Below are positions 11,931-24,384 of a DNA stretch of 64,000 bases, piece after piece. Both the position numbers and the translations under genes were made by a program. The DNA is from Pseudeuparius sepicola (Eukaryota > Arthropoda > Insecta > Coleoptera > Anthribidae). The first letter of the stretch is position 1; each line of letters starts with the position of its first letter. The stretch covers positions 57,805,415 through 57,869,414 of the forward strand of contig OY987300.1 in the NCBI GenBank assembly GCA_963920635.1, read 5' to 3'. The notes below the pieces were generated by a model, which was given only the letters and a program-made list of their open reading frames with translations, was not told the origin of the DNA and searched no databases.

Positions 11931-12799
11931 TTATTTTCGTATTTTATTTTTATCTCTGGAACACAAAGTTATATGTTATATCTAATTGAGACACCCTATA
12001 TAATAAGTATTCAAGGCCCACAAGTACGTGGAAGAACCGCCCCATTAGATTCACCACTGACATAGGAGAAAAAGTAGAAAAACGCTAAAAAGACCATCAT
12101 CTGCCAAATCTGAGATTTTCAGCTATACATATGCCATACACGATTTCTATTTTTTTTTCAAATTTATCAAAAAGTGAGACACACATGAATACTGTTTCTC
12201 ATAGAAATTTAATATTCTAGAAATTAAGAATTTTTCGGATTTTTTTCAAGAGCATTGATGTAGCAATAATTATTATGTTTAAAAAAGGGGTGCCAGTTTT
12301 CGCCAAGCACGCCACTGATTAATCTAAATGGATAACTGCGAGCCTTAAAGACCTATTACTATATACCGAGTTTAAAGTCGATATCTCTTCGTTCCATATA
12401 GGTAAAAGGTTCTTAACCGTTCCATGTTTCGAAACTAGGTAAGAGTTTAATGCAAGCATATGAGATCCGGTATAATTATTAAGAGTGAAATACCTTTATT
12501 TTCGAGGCTATGAAGGGCAGCATTAAATTTACGGCATGCCCATAATAATATTTTCAGACTTTGATTTTTTTTTACGTTATTTGTTTCAAAATCTTCTCAT
12601 TTTATCTCATTTTAGTATACATTTAGATATGATTTATCAACGAAATTAATTTTGAATAACTTAAAGAATTAATCACTTACTTTAAAAATGAACTATGTTT
12701 TTACCTGGATGGAGAGAAAGCAGTAAAAATCCGACTAGACCGATTTACCTTTAAATTGGGATTAACAAATCTCATTTGAATTATTATATTTTCTATACC
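11931..12799. other. No gene seen
   Basis: AT-rich sequence with many stop codons in all frames. No element end, tandem unit or family motif was recognised. Confidence 0.45.
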
Positions 12800-12801
12800 T
12801 A

Positions 12802-13558
12802 CAGGGTGTCCCAGTTGTAAACCACAATTTTGAAATAAGGGATAGAAAATTTTATTTTGAATAATCATATTGACATGGGTCCGGAGATGCTTTATCTATA
12901 CAAATGTCATAAAGAGAAAAGATTTGTATTTTTGTATTTTTGTTAGTAATGAATAATCTCAAAAACTACTGGACCGATTTCAATAATTCTTTCCCTAATA
13001 GCTACATTATCACTGAGCAACATCGGCTATCGGCTATATTGTTAATTGACTTAAATTAGGGATACATATACGAAAACTCCAATAATGTAGCCCAAGGTGT
13101 AAACAATTTAGACTTAAAACTCCTTACATAGCATGCGCTGCGAAAATTATTGATGATAGAACTATTGTAGTTGGCATTATAAGTACTTTCTTACACATAA
13201 AAATTTGATACAAATAAAGCACTTATACACAGATGCCCCAAAATGTGTCGTTTTCTAAATACAGATTTGAAAACATTCCCGAAGTTACCATTTTATCTGC
13301 AGCAACTTGGATTTGCTCTGTTTGCTCGAAATCCAGTAGTATTATGGAGAATTGACAAGAGACAATTTTGGTGTTGAAATGATTGGGCAATTAAAAAATG
13401 CTGTCAAATTTACCAAAAAATACGTAGAACTTATTTTTAAAAAGGAGCCGTACCTATCCTATTCTCCCGTATGCCACTGGTTATGACAACAAAACGCAAA
13501 ATATTAATAAATAATAATATTATTTCAAAATTGCGTGGTTTACAACTGGAACATCCTG
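12802..13558. mobile_element. 757-bp CAGGGTG element with short arms
   Basis: The left end CAGGGTGTCCCAGTTGTAAA continues CCACAATTTTGAAATAA. The right end carries the inverted match, TTATTTCAAAATTGCGTGG then TTTACAACTGGAACATCCTG. TA flanks both sides (12800-12801, 13559-13560). The inverted arms are about 45 bp and the interior is not palindromic, unlike the longer fold-backs. The interior has no useful frame. Confidence 0.75.
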
Positions 13559-13633
13559 TATATTCTATAATATGTTATATAATTACGTTCACTGTTGAGT
13601 GAAAGAATGCACTAATGTATATTATGTAATAAG

Positions 13634-13680
13634 AGGTGGAAACATAGGTGACTCTAGTGGAAACATAGGTGACTCTAGTC
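13634..13680 (+). repeat. Short direct duplication, 21-bp unit
   Basis: The phrase TGGAAACATAGGTGACTCTAG occurs twice in a row, a simple tandem duplication with no coding meaning that I can see. Confidence 0.6.
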
Positions 13681-13729
13681 AGGGTTGGTCGAACAACAAT
13701 ATTTTTCCATTGTTCGTGGACCAGCCGCT

Positions 13730-14055
13730 GCTGTATCACGTCTTTTTAATGAGAAGGTTCACTTCAATGAACTGAATGCAATCAACTTGCCACACTTGCT
13801 CTAATTAAATTCCAATAAAAAGACGGCAACAACAAAAGAGCATGCAGAGCCAATTAAGGCAAAAAATTGCGCTACCATTAAGTTCCACATGCATAAACAT
13901 TGCGCCATTATTCATCTGTTGTCACCTGCATGCTAGTCTTACATATATGGACGGGTAAAAACCTGCCCAAACATTTTTAGGAAGCGGCATTAACATTTCT
14001 TAAGAAGAATTATCGGCTGCCAGGCGACGGTAAGCAATTTTTCCTCGGCGGTAAG
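13730..14055. promoter_or_regulatory. Unique island with transcription-factor-like sites
   Basis: Complex, non-repetitive DNA with motifs typical of developmental enhancers: CTAATTAAATTCC and CCAATTAAGG (homeodomain cores), CAACAACAAAAG (Sox/HMG-like), and two E-boxes in CATCTGTTGTCACCTGCATG. There is no coding frame. The motifs are short and common, so the regulatory reading is an inference. Confidence 0.28.
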
Positions 14056-15113
14056 TACATGCTTCTATATGTAAAGCTACCCGTAGATTAGCATAATCTC
14101 AATAAAATCCAGAAAAATGCAACGACCCACGTTTTTAGCCAAATTTAATAACTCCTGGCACATCCCAGAGTATACCCACTTCCTGAAGTAGAAATGGATG
14201 TGAGGAATCATTTTTTAACGAGCATTAAATAGGTATAAAAGTTGATTTTCAACTGAATTCTGATAGAAAACGATAAATAAATAAATAGGTAAATTTGAAA
14301 GTTCATAAACTGGTCATTCCGATAAATGTTCATCTATATATTAGGGTGGCCCCGGATCGACTTAACCAATAGGTGTGAAAGGCGAAAAATGTTCGAGTTG
14401 AAACTTGACCTTTGGGGGATCAGCCTTGCTTGATTAGGAACTAATTCGCCCAATATTTTTATATTTTAAAAATCAAGGAGGCCTTGACAGGGGCATTTTA
14501 TTTATTTTCAGTTCAGGTAAACTACCTTCTCCTTAAGAAATATCGAAAAAATTTATTAGAAAAAGTTATTCAGAATGTAAATTTAAAAACAATCAGCACA
14601 CTGATTTTTTTTTAATTTTTTTCAAATTTTTGCGGTTTTAGCGCAAATCAAGTAGTACATTTATCGAAATATTTTATCAGAAAAACTTGTTCAGAATGCA
14701 AATTTCTGGTCAGATGCCAAATAAATAATCATACTAATTTTGTCTTTTAGTTGGATACGGATCATCGGATTAGAACAAAATAAATCAACCCAAAGGTTAC
14801 ACTGTGTCACCTGCCATACTAATTTTATAGAAGACAGAGCAAATTGTTAAAAACACATTTTATTAACACGTAAAATACACAATACAATCAGTTTTACTCT
14901 ATGTAACCAGTACCTACCTCAACACATTTTTCAATACGAATTTTGAATTCGTGATATACCTTATATGAATCATTCCGGCATTGATCAATTTATTGTGTCT
15001 GAGATTTTATCTTTCAGAATATTTTCATCATTAAAATTTTAATTATCCTTGTACACCTTCTTTTGAGGTATCCCCATAACCAAAAAACATTAGTGGCCAA
15101 ATCTGGTGATCTA
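14056..15113. other. No gene seen
   Basis: AT-rich sequence without usable frames. Around 14341 an AGGGTGGCC phrase is only loosely like the CAGGGTG ends and has no partner. Confidence 0.45.
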
Positions 15114-15115
15114 TA

Positions 15116-15560
15116 CAGGGTGTAACTGAACTGATGGTCAAAAATGAAACCAATTATTCTTGGTGTCAAAATAAGGGCACTTCTTCATATATGTTTTTCT
15201 CCTACGGGCCATAGTTTTTTATATACGTAGATGTTTAGAGAAAAATACACATATTTCTTAGTATCTCCAGAAATATACAAGATATTTTCTTCAAACTTGG
15301 CGTGTCACATGAGTAAGGTGGCAGGTGTGCCACAACAAAAAACCCACAGAAAATGTATGATCTTAGACAGTGACTTTATTGAGAAACGTCCAATAATTAT
15401 CTGTTGGTGGGAATTTTGTAAAAAAATAATTAATTCTGTGTTCATCAATATTTTTCAATAATTACAGAGCACTCTTGAGCTGTATAAAGTTTCAAAAAAA
15501 TCCAGCATTTGAGATCGCCCGGAGAAGATTACTCTGTGTATTTTTGTATCGAATCTTTAC
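15116..15560 (+). repeat. Solo CAGGGTG-type terminus and repeat-like body
   Basis: TA then CAGGGTGTAACTGAACTG has the form of a fold-back left end. The following sequence (TCTCCAGAAATATACAAGAT and so on) is of the kind seen in arms of such elements, but no inverted partner was found. The nearest right-type end is GGATCACCCTG at 17310. The two ends match only in the first seven bases, so I do not join them. Confidence 0.4.
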
Positions 15561-16359
15561 ACACCATATAACACTTCCAGTGGTCCTGTTGGCCATTCGT
15601 TTGTTTTGAGGGGCGCACTTGACTCGGCAGATACCTTTAAAATTCTTATTTTGCTCAGTTTTGACACCCTGCGGTTACTTAGATTTTTAGGGGTGTTAAC
15701 ACGAAAAACCAGACACACTGTGTGTAAACTTAGCGCCAAAATCCGAATGTTGATATATAGATTGGCCATCAGAATCGAGATATTCCCTTTGCAAACTTTA
15801 AAAATGATATGTTGCATTGGCTGAGTCAATTTTTAGATTAGAATATAAATATAATATTAATATGGGGACTTGCTCTACCAATCTATCTATCTAAAAAGTT
15901 TTATTTCGCTCAATCACAGAGTTTCGTATAATCGGAACAACATTTGCAGCTTAGATACTAATATATACTCTACTTGTAAGTATTATAACATTGTTACCAC
16001 TTTGTCTATTTGAAAAAAGATGATCGATGTATAATTATTTTAATACTTATAATCGTGGAATCAACTCCAAAGTGTCATTGACCAAAGTCTAATAAATCAA
16101 TTATACAGCGTGAATCTTTGACACGTTCAAGAATTTTAACCAGGTGTAAATTTGCAGCCCTGGAGCACGCCTACAAAATTAGTATTTTGAAAAACCCAAA
16201 AAACATATTTTTGTTTTTCCATGTTTTTTTTTAAATTTGGAACGCTGTCCTTTTTCCTTATTCAATAGTGAAATCAAGGTGATTCTCGAAGGAACCCACT
16301 CTACTTCCGGGTTATTTCTAATGTAGATGTAGGTATATATGCTGCAATTTTTCTAGACG

Positions 16360-16790
16360 ATGATAACAGGCGCCTTAAGCAATCATCAAAGATCCTCGCC
16401 TCCAAACAAGCCACTTTGATGTAATTTTCATCATCCAGAAATCATCATGCAGGAGCACGACTCCGAAACAATTTCATATCATTTAATAAAATCATGCAAA
16501 ATAGCCTGGTGTAATAAATGCAATTAAATACCCATTAGTTTTTTGTGGCTGCCTCTTGTATCTTGCGATCTCGCCGGAATCATCGTCGGCAAAAAGCGTT
16601 TTCGATTTTGTTTATTCGCCAGAGTGATTACACTGTGACATAATGACGTCGCCGCCATCACGCCAAATGCCTTTTTAATAACTCCGCTCGATATAATAAA
16701 AAAATTCCGGGAACACTCTCCGATTGGCCTGTTCGTCCAGTAAGGGCGGTTGTTAAAGTCTCGTTTGTGGTTTCCTCGTGACTAGGTCCT
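16360..16790. promoter_or_regulatory. Unique island, possible regulatory DNA
   Basis: Complex sequence with GC-richer parts, a TCF-like ATCAAAGATC, several AT-rich homeodomain-like cores (TTTAATAA, CAATTAAA), CRE-like TGACGTC and a CGCCATCACGCC stretch. No open frame of note and no repeat partner. Regulatory function is a guess from composition. Confidence 0.27.
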
Positions 16791-17299
16791 GATGTTTTCT
16801 AAGATTATGCTAATTTTACAACATGTACATAAACATCATCCTAATATTATGTGTATGGCAAAAATTCCTAATTATTATTATGTGAGTCCCCAGGGTTTTA
16901 TAACGTTTGGGTATTCAAGTATTCTGAAACCGTCTACTCATGTCCCTAATCTCTATTTCCTCAAAAATTATTATACTTTACTTGCGTTTTTTCTAGACCG
17001 ATTGATGCATATAGTGTTAGCCTTTATCTAGAAAATGGCAGTTTCTAGGGGAAACGAAGTGATATGAGTAAATTATGCGACAATTTCTGAAATTTTAAAA
17101 AATGCCTTTGGATTTGAAAATTTCCAACTTATTTTTCTCATGTGAAAAGCTTGTGACCAACTTCATTGGTTTACAAGTCTGTCCTGCTATGTAGAAAATC
17201 ATCAAAATTGCTTAAAGTTTGCCTTGACTTAGTATGTCCCATTTAAGAATCCCTTTTCGAGTTTTCGTGTTCCCGCTGTAGGCATGGGGCATCGAGTTT

Positions 17300-17312
17300 G
17301 GATCACCCTGTA
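17300..17312 (-). repeat. Solo right-type CACCCTG terminus
   Basis: GGATCACCCTG followed by TA has the form of a right end of the CAGGGTG elements. No left end with a matching arm was identified with confidence. Confidence 0.4.
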
Positions 17313-17504
17313 CATACTTAAATTTCTTCACATAAGAAGAGTGCTTTTTCCGATTTTTTTATTGGAAATAGTTGTCGAAAATCAAAATTTGTGCCCAAAA
17401 GACAAATTTTAGTGTAATGGCTTTACTTATTGTCTGCATTTTTGTTAATTTCTGCAAAAAAGTAGTAATTTCAATTATTTTTAACAACACTTGGTCATAC
17501 AATA

Positions 17505-18672
17505 CAGGGTGTCCGGAAAGTATGGGGCAATCTTACAGGAGCAGGTAGGGGACGTCAAAATATTACGATTGAGCTTTACCACTACGGGTCAGATCTCAAT
17601 ACTTACTGAGATACAGTGCGTTGTAACTCTTTTTTTCAAATTGAATTATGGCAATATCTCCCAAACTAATCAAGCTGTTGAACTGAAATTTGGCACTGCT
17701 GTGTTTTTGGCGATGGAGAATAAGCTGAAAATGTCAATTTCGCCGTATCTCACAGAGGGCGACACTTGCGCTGTTTTTGGATCGTGCTTTTACTCGTAAC
17801 TTTTTTGAGGTTATGTTTTTGGTCCTGCAGGTCTATCATTTTAGTGCATCTTTTCACTCTGCAAGAAAAAGGTACTCTTGTTTCATAACGATAAAGTCAA
17901 CCGTTTGCGTTGAAATTGCCAAAACGTGCCCCAAAACACCTGTTGAGTTCAATATTCGAAACATAAAATTTTCACCTATCGCTTTCAAGTGTTTCATATC
18001 AACGGTACCATTTGAAGTGAAAAAAAATCCCTATGAACAAAGTACCAAAAATTATTCGCTTTCAAAATGGAAAGGATTGAATTTGACAAAATTTTGACAC
18101 GCTGTTTCAAGAAAACCAATGGTGTTTTGACCACTGCTCATTTGGCATTTTTTTCATCATTTTGAATGTACAGTTGATCTGTAATATTTGAAAGTGGTAG
18201 GTGAAAATTTTAAGTGTCGAATATTGAACTCAACAGGTGTTTTGGGGCACGTTTTGGCAATTTCAGAGCAAACGGTTGATTTAATCGTTATGAAACAAGA
18301 GTACCTTTTTCTTGCAGAGTGAAAAGATGCACTAAAATGATAGACCTGCAGGACCAAAAACATAACCTCAAAAAAGTTACGAGTAAAAGCACGATCCAAA
18401 AACAGCGCAAGTGTCGCCCTCTGTGAGATACGGCGAAATTGACATTTTCAGCTTATTCTCCATCGCCAAAAACACAGCAGTGCCAAATTTCAGTTCAACA
18501 GCTTGATGAGTTTGGGAGATATTGCCATTAATTCAATTTGAAAAAAAGAGTTACAACGCCCTGTATTTCAGTAACTATTGAGATCTGATCCGTAGTTGTT
18601 GAGCTCAATCGTAATATTTTGACGTCCCCTACTTGCTCCTGTGAGATAGCCCCATACTTACCGGACACCCTG
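17505..18672. mobile_element. 1.17-kb CAGGGTG fold-back element
   Basis: The left end CAGGGTGTCCGGAAAGTATG is answered by the complement of a right end finishing CCGGACACCCTG. TA flanks both sides (17503-17504, 18673-18674). The arms are about 550-580 bp and highly similar: a frame beginning MDRAFTRNFFEVMFLVLQVY occurs on the plus strand at 17777 and, nearly unchanged, on the minus strand from 18399. That doubling is an effect of the palindrome, not evidence of two genes. No transposase is present. Confidence 0.82.
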
Positions 18673-18674
18673 TA

Positions 18675-18943
18675 TAGAGGTCTGTGGGGAACCAATGTAT
18701 GCTTGCTATTTACTTAGCGGTGTAGTTTTCCTTAGCTGGCATAATTATTGTAACATAAGTATCCTTGAATGATGAGGTAATAACAGATTTGATCCATAAT
18801 AATCCATAATGGATAACTGGATATGTCTACATTCAAGTATTGCTTTAACGAAAATAACGAAAATAAATATGGCTTATGGGTGTTTACTATATATATCCAA
18901 GAATTGTTTTGAAAAAAGCAACTAAAGAGACATTTTTTTGTGT
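18675..18943. other. Spacer before the tandem array, no gene seen
   Basis: AT-rich, with one 80-codon minus-strand frame (18732-18974) that runs into the tandem unit and has no known motif. Confidence 0.4.
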
Positions 18944-19328
18944 CCCTTGATGATATCGAAAAAAACAAATTCAAACTTCAAAGAAAACAAAACTTCATAT
19001 AAAAAAATCAAGTAACAAAAAAGTTGTACTTTTAGTTTCTTTATTTAAAACAATTATTAAAATTAAGCTGTACCTATGTGCAGATAGTCGATCAAGAGGA
19101 AAACTGTCTTTATATACTCTGCACACAATATAGTATTATTTCTTATTATATTTATGTTTTTTAAATATGTATATTGTGTGCAAAGTACAAAGACATTTTA
19201 AAGACATCCCAGACATCGGCCCAACTATTTCTTGGATAGTAATAAAAACCGAGTTTTTACAAAACGTTAATACAGTGTACCTACACTAATGCTACGTAGT
19301 CGAAAAATGGCCGAAAAAGGAAACCATC

Positions 19329-19636
19329 TTAGTTGGATGATTTTGTGTTGGTTGTGTGGGTGTTAAAATCAGAAATGCTAACAATTTCTATGTTTTTTGG
19401 GGGATGATTGGGATGGTCTTAGATTGGTGGTAGACCGTAAGACGTACGCCTTCGACCTCGTGAGAGAAATTGCCCAGAAAAATCTGGGCTACATTTTTGT
19501 TTACGGAGTCGAAGCCGTACGTCTTATGGTCTAGTACCAATCCAAGACCATTCCCAATCAACAAAGATTTTTGTTAGCCTTTTTGGTTTTAGCACCCCCA
19601 ACCAAAACACAACCAAATGACACAGAATCAACCAAG
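19329..19636. repeat. Fold-back inside tandem unit 1
   Basis: Arms such as AGACCGTAAGACGTACGCC and GCCGTACGTCTTATGGTCT fold onto each other around a centre GCCCAGAAAAATCTGGGC. Outer blocks TTGTGTTGGTTGTG and CACAACCAAATGACACA extend the hairpin to about 300 bp. It looks like a MITE that was already in place when the 918-bp unit was amplified. Confidence 0.7.
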
Positions 19637-20246
19637 TAATTTTTTTTCCTTTGTCAACATACAGCATGACTGCTTTAAGGAATACCCCCTTTAAATTTGT
19701 GCCACATGTTGAGGAATCGCTCTGTAAATTTCATTTCTGTGAACGACGCATGCTAGACTAGAATTTAAAAATAATGCCGGGTGAATTTAGATGTTAGGAT
19801 CTCGATGTAAGTAACCACCTTGTCGCGAATGGTAAACTAAGTACCTACCTACACAGATTTTTCCCTTGATGATATCGAAAAAAACAAATTCAAACTTCAA
19901 AGAAAACAAAACTTCATATAAAAAATCAAGTAACAAAAAAGTTGTACTTTTAGTTTCTTTATTTAAAACAATTATTAAAATTAAGCTGTACCTATGTGCA
20001 GATAGTCGATCAAGAGGAAAACTGTCTTTATATACTCTGCACACAATATAGTATTATTTCTTATTATATTTATGTTTTTTAAATATGTATATTGTGTGCA
20101 AAGTACAAAGACATTTTAAAGACATCCCAGACATCGGCCCAACTATTTCTTGGATAGTAATAAAAACCGAGTTTTTACAAAACGTTAATACAGTGTACCT
20201 ACACTAATGCTACGTAGTCGAAAAATGGCCGAAAAAGGAAACCATC

Positions 20247-20554
20247 TTAGTTGGATGATTTTGTGTTGGTTGTGTGGGTGTTAAAATCAGAAATGCTAAC
20301 AATTTCTATGTTTTTTGGGGGATGATTGGGATGGTCTTAGATTGGTGGTAGACCGTAAGACGTACGCCTTCGACCTCGTGAGAGAAATTGCCCAGAAAAA
20401 TCTGGGCTACATTTTTGTTTACGGAGTCGAAGCCGTACGTCTTATGGTCTAGTACCAATCCAAGACCATTCCCAATCAACAAAGATTTTTGTTAGCCTTT
20501 TTGGTTTTAGCACCCCCAACCAAAACACAACCAAATGACACAGAATCAACCAAG
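20247..20554. repeat. Fold-back inside tandem unit 2
   Basis: This is the same hairpin as in unit 1, 918 bases downstream, with no difference that I could see. Confidence 0.7.
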
Positions 20555-21164
20555 TAATTTTTTTTCCTTTGTCAACATACAGCATGACTGCTTTAAGGAA
20601 TACCCCCTTTAAATTTGTGCCACATGTTGAGGAATCGCTCTGTAAATTTCATTTCTGTGAACGACGCATGCTAGACTAGAATTTAAAAATAATGCCGGGT
20701 GAATTTAGATGTTAGGATCTCGATGTAAGTAACCACCTTGTCGCGAATGGTAAACTAAGTACCTACCTACACAGATTTTTCCCTTGATGATATCGAAAAA
20801 AACAAATTCAAACTTCAAAGAAAACAAAACTTCATATAAAAAATCAAGTAACAAAAAAGTTGTACTTTTAGTTTCTTTATTTAAAACAATTATTAAAATT
20901 AAGCTGTACCTATGTGCAGATAGTCGATCAAGAGGAAAACTGTCTTTATATACTCTGCACACAATATAGTATTATTTCTTATTATATTTATGTTTTTTAA
21001 ATATGTATATTGTGTGCAAAGTACAAAGACATTTTAAAGACATCCCAGACATCGGCCCAACTATTTCTTGGATAGTAATAAAAACCGAGTTTTTACAAAA
21101 CGTTAATACAGTGTACCTACACTAATGCTACGTAGTCGAAAAATGGCCGAAAAAGGAAACCATC

Positions 21165-21472
21165 TTAGTTGGATGATTTTGTGTTGGTTGTGTGGGTGTT
21201 AAAATCAGAAATGCTAACAATTTCTATGTTTTTTGGGGGATGATTGGGATGGTCTTAGATTGGTGGTAGACCGTAAGACGTACGCCTTCGACCTCGTGAG
21301 AGAAATTGCCCAGAAAAATCTGGGCTACATTTTTGTTTACGGAGTCGAAGCCGTACGTCTTATGGTCTAGTACCAATCCAAGACCATTCCCAATCAACAA
21401 AGATTTTTGTTAGCCTTTTTGGTTTTAGCACCCCCAACCAAAACACAACCAAATGACACAGAATCAACCAAG
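21165..21472. repeat. Fold-back inside tandem unit 3
   Basis: Third copy of the hairpin of units 1 and 2, again without visible change. Confidence 0.7.
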
Positions 21473-21687
21473 TAATTTTTTTTCCTTTGTCAACATACAG
21501 CATGACTGCTTTAAGGAATACCCCCTTTAAATTTGTGCCACATGTTGAGGAATCGCTCTGTAAATTTCATTTCTGTGAACGACGCATGCTAGACTAGAAT
21601 TTAAAAATAATGCCGGGTGAATTTAGATGTTAGGATCTCGATGTAAGTAACCACCTTGTCGCGAATGGTAAACTAAGTACCTACCTA

Positions 21688-22790
21688 CACAGATTTTACT
21701 CAAACAAATTTGATTCTTGTATATGGCCAACCCTAGACTAACTTTGAATAAAACATTTGGTTTGTTTCAATTTAAAAGCAACATTTAATTTGAGACAATT
21801 TAAATATTATTTGGAAGAAATTAATTTTTATTCCCATGAAAATACTAACGATTTGAATTAAATAAATGATATTATATTTCGAGGGAACAAATCTACGATG
21901 TTTAAAAACATTTATTCTATTTAAAAAATTAAGACAGTTGCGTCAAACAACTGTGATGGGTTGAATTACCCATTCAGGGTATTCACTGAAATAAAATATT
22001 ATTTATTTAAAGTAAAGCAACCTTTGTGTTTATCATTATTCCCAAACTTTTTTTGTCGATTCGAATAAAAAACAATAAGTTTGTTCAATTCATAAAGATG
22101 TTCTGTTGAATGGAACGGAAATTGGATTAGAAAAACACGATAATTTGTAATGCTATAAAAATATTTATTTAAATTTAAATTTAAGCGCCTCATACAGGTG
22201 GCCTATTTGATACATTTCAAGTAGTTCTTTGAGATTTGTATCCATTATTGTTTATGCGTATCCTACTTACAGAAGAATCTGAAAACACGCAATACACACA
22301 ATACACCACACTACAGACGGCTAATCGGCGGCTATAAATAATAATAAAACTGCTCGCACAAAACCTCTAGGAAGGCTGCAGACGCGTACCTACTTACACG
22401 GACACGGAATAGCTCTGAACGCCGACACTAGAGTGCGCTCTCGTTCAGCAATAAAGATGATAGGTAGTATTATTTAACTCAAATAAGGTCACATTTAAAC
22501 CAAATAACAATGTGGTTGACCCAAACAACGAAAGGTAATACTATAAATAAAAATTATTCTTGTTTGCACCAAGTAATACCTTATTTCAGGAAAATAATAA
22601 ATGCTTCTACTAAACAATAATGTGTCAAAAGAATCAAATACTTCACCCAAAAAGCTCTTATTTTTTAATTGAAAAAAATAAATCTTCATTTAAATAATAT
22701 ACTTTCTACCGAAATAAATATTATTTCTGACAAATAATTCGTGTCCAAACAACAAATATTTTTCTATGAAGAATTGTATTTCTATCTGTG
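21688..22790 (-). mobile_element. 1.1-kb TIR element, copy B (non-autonomous)
   Basis: It matches copy A (6891-8017) in reverse orientation. Its right end is TCTATCTGTG followed by TA, which is the complement of copy A's start. Its left end begins TA then CACAGATTTTACTCAAAC, about 35 bases shorter than the same end of copy A. The body carries recognisable partners such as GTGGTTGACCCAAACAACG. Its left terminal bases coincide with the end of the tandem 918-bp unit. No transposase frame survives. Confidence 0.72.
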
Positions 22791-23019
22791 TAGGTATTTA
22801 AGCCATTTAAGGCAGCCAATAGTACGCCGTGACAAATTAGTCAAATCTTAATGATTTGATTAAGACCACTTTGGAAAATTTCGACTTTTATACGGCTCAA
22901 TTGTAATGATAATAGTAAGAAAATCAAATACCAATCATTATCATATTAAATCTCTTCAACGGTGATCAATTGTTAAAGGAGATCTGTCCAGAAGTGCGAC
23001 CTCAAGTTAACCTACATCA

Positions 23020-23260
23020 TGCTATAGATCCGCCCTCGAGGTATCCGCTCCTTTTGTCCGACTCAAGCAGTATCGCTCGCGAGACACCCCATTAGAGCGA
23101 GCGACGTTTGACGGATCTCCGGGCCCTGCCCCGCTGCATCAAGGGATTTCCTCGCGCTCCTTCCCCACTTTTTTCGTCGCCTCGAGGGGTGGCGAAGAGG
23201 CAGCAGTGGGGCGAGGAGCCACCATAGGCGCGACTTCAATCAGTTTTCGGTTGCTAAGAG
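23020..23260. promoter_or_regulatory. GC-rich island
   Basis: A CpG-rich stretch (for example CGCTCGCGAGACACCCC and CGAGCGACG) in AT-rich surroundings, without coding frame or repeat partner. It could be a promoter, enhancer or unmethylated island; nothing here decides. Confidence 0.25.
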
Positions 23261-24380
23261 CTACCTAGTAACAGATTGAGTTGATTTTTTTTTTGTGAAA
23301 TGTAGGGCCGTTATGTTACACATACCTAACGTATAATATTTGATACACACGAATAAACTCTCAGCTAATACTGCTACCTTACTAGCGACCCAATAAATTC
23401 TAAACGGCTAGACCGGTGTCTCCAAATATTCAGACCAAAAGCACCATGTATAGGGTGTCCAAAATTGGATGGTTTTGTGAGGAGAGAGATAGACAAAAAG
23501 CAGCCGAAGCTTGCTGTGTCCACACAGTGAATTAATTTATTTTTTATAAGTTTGCTTTAACTGTATTTTTGCTAAAATACTTAAGCCTAAAGCCTAGCTG
23601 CTACTTGGGTCTATTGGACTTTCTAATGCTAATGTTTCGTCTCATATTAGTGTGGCATAGTGTGGATCGGGTCATTTTGGGAGAGTGACTTTCTCGATTT
23701 TTGTCCACACATATCGACAGCCACAAACATTAAAATAACTTTAACAGAAAGGAAAGACTTAAGAGGTATTTCGAATTGAAAACCATAAAAACATTAAAAC
23801 AAATTTATTATTAAAATACAACAAAAAATGCAAATAATAAAAAATATACCTATATATGTCAAAAGCTAAAAAAATAAATCATCGACCCGCCGCACCGGTG
23901 CTGTACAGAACTGCGCCAACTTGACTCGACAATCTTTGCACGTAATAAATAATGCAAGGGTTTTGCTAACAACAGTCTTGGTAGAAAGACTCTTGTTGCG
24001 ATGATGTCACTAAACAAAAAAAAATGCAAGGACAAGAAGTTGCAAGAAGTCTTGCTTGCAAGACAAGATTTTTCCAGCAAGACTTCCCCCGTAGAAAGAT
24101 CATTTTTCCGTAGGATCGCCACCAATTTTTATTTCTACTATTCCCACAAAAAACTGTATCGATTCAGAGGATTTAGAGAGTTAAATACGATTTTTAATAG
24201 GTTTTTCAATTAAAATAAAATGTGTAATCTGTGGCTCAAAGTATATAATATGTATTTTTAAATCGGCTACATCACTACATTTAGAATACTTTGGAAATCG
24301 AAAAAAGCTATGTGCACAATTAATTTAATTGTTTGTGCAGCGTTTGGCCGCACAACGTCCTTTAACACTCATTCTGAAAC
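23261..24380. other. No gene seen; CAAGAC-rich patch near 24000
   Basis: No convincing gene. A phrase GGGTGTCC at 23455 resembles a CAGGGTG end but is unpaired. Between about 23930 and 24090, words of the type GCAAGA / GTCTTGC recur in both orientations, including the hairpin GTCTTGCTTGCAAGAC. This produces two overlapping chance frames (23859-24125 minus, 24001-24213 plus). Confidence 0.4.
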
Positions 24381-24384
24381 GTAT

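Larger units (their letters stand above)
18944..21697 (+). repeat. Three tandem copies of a 918-bp unit
   Basis: The unit starts CCCTTGATGATATCG and restarts at 19863 and 20781, spacings of 919 and 918 bases. The one difference I noticed is an extra A in the poly-A run of the first copy near 19003. Each unit ends CCTACCTACACAGATTTT. After the third copy that phrase continues directly into the TIR element at 21688. The 85-codon minus-strand frame repeated in units 2 and 3 has no family I recognise and is probably chance. Near-identity means either a very recent duplication or an assembly artefact. Confidence 0.9.

Noticed and set aside
15116..17310. One 2.2-kb CAGGGTG element joining two solo ends
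   Set aside because: The ends agree only in seven bases and no inverted arms follow; the interval also contains unique-looking DNA.
17777..18399. Two nearly identical frames starting MDRAFTRNFFEV on opposite strands
   Set aside because: They are mirror products of one fold-back element's arms, not two related genes.
19787..20962. Repeated 85-codon and 61-codon frames
   Set aside because: They recur only because the 918-bp unit is tandemly repeated; no domain or coding bias is seen.
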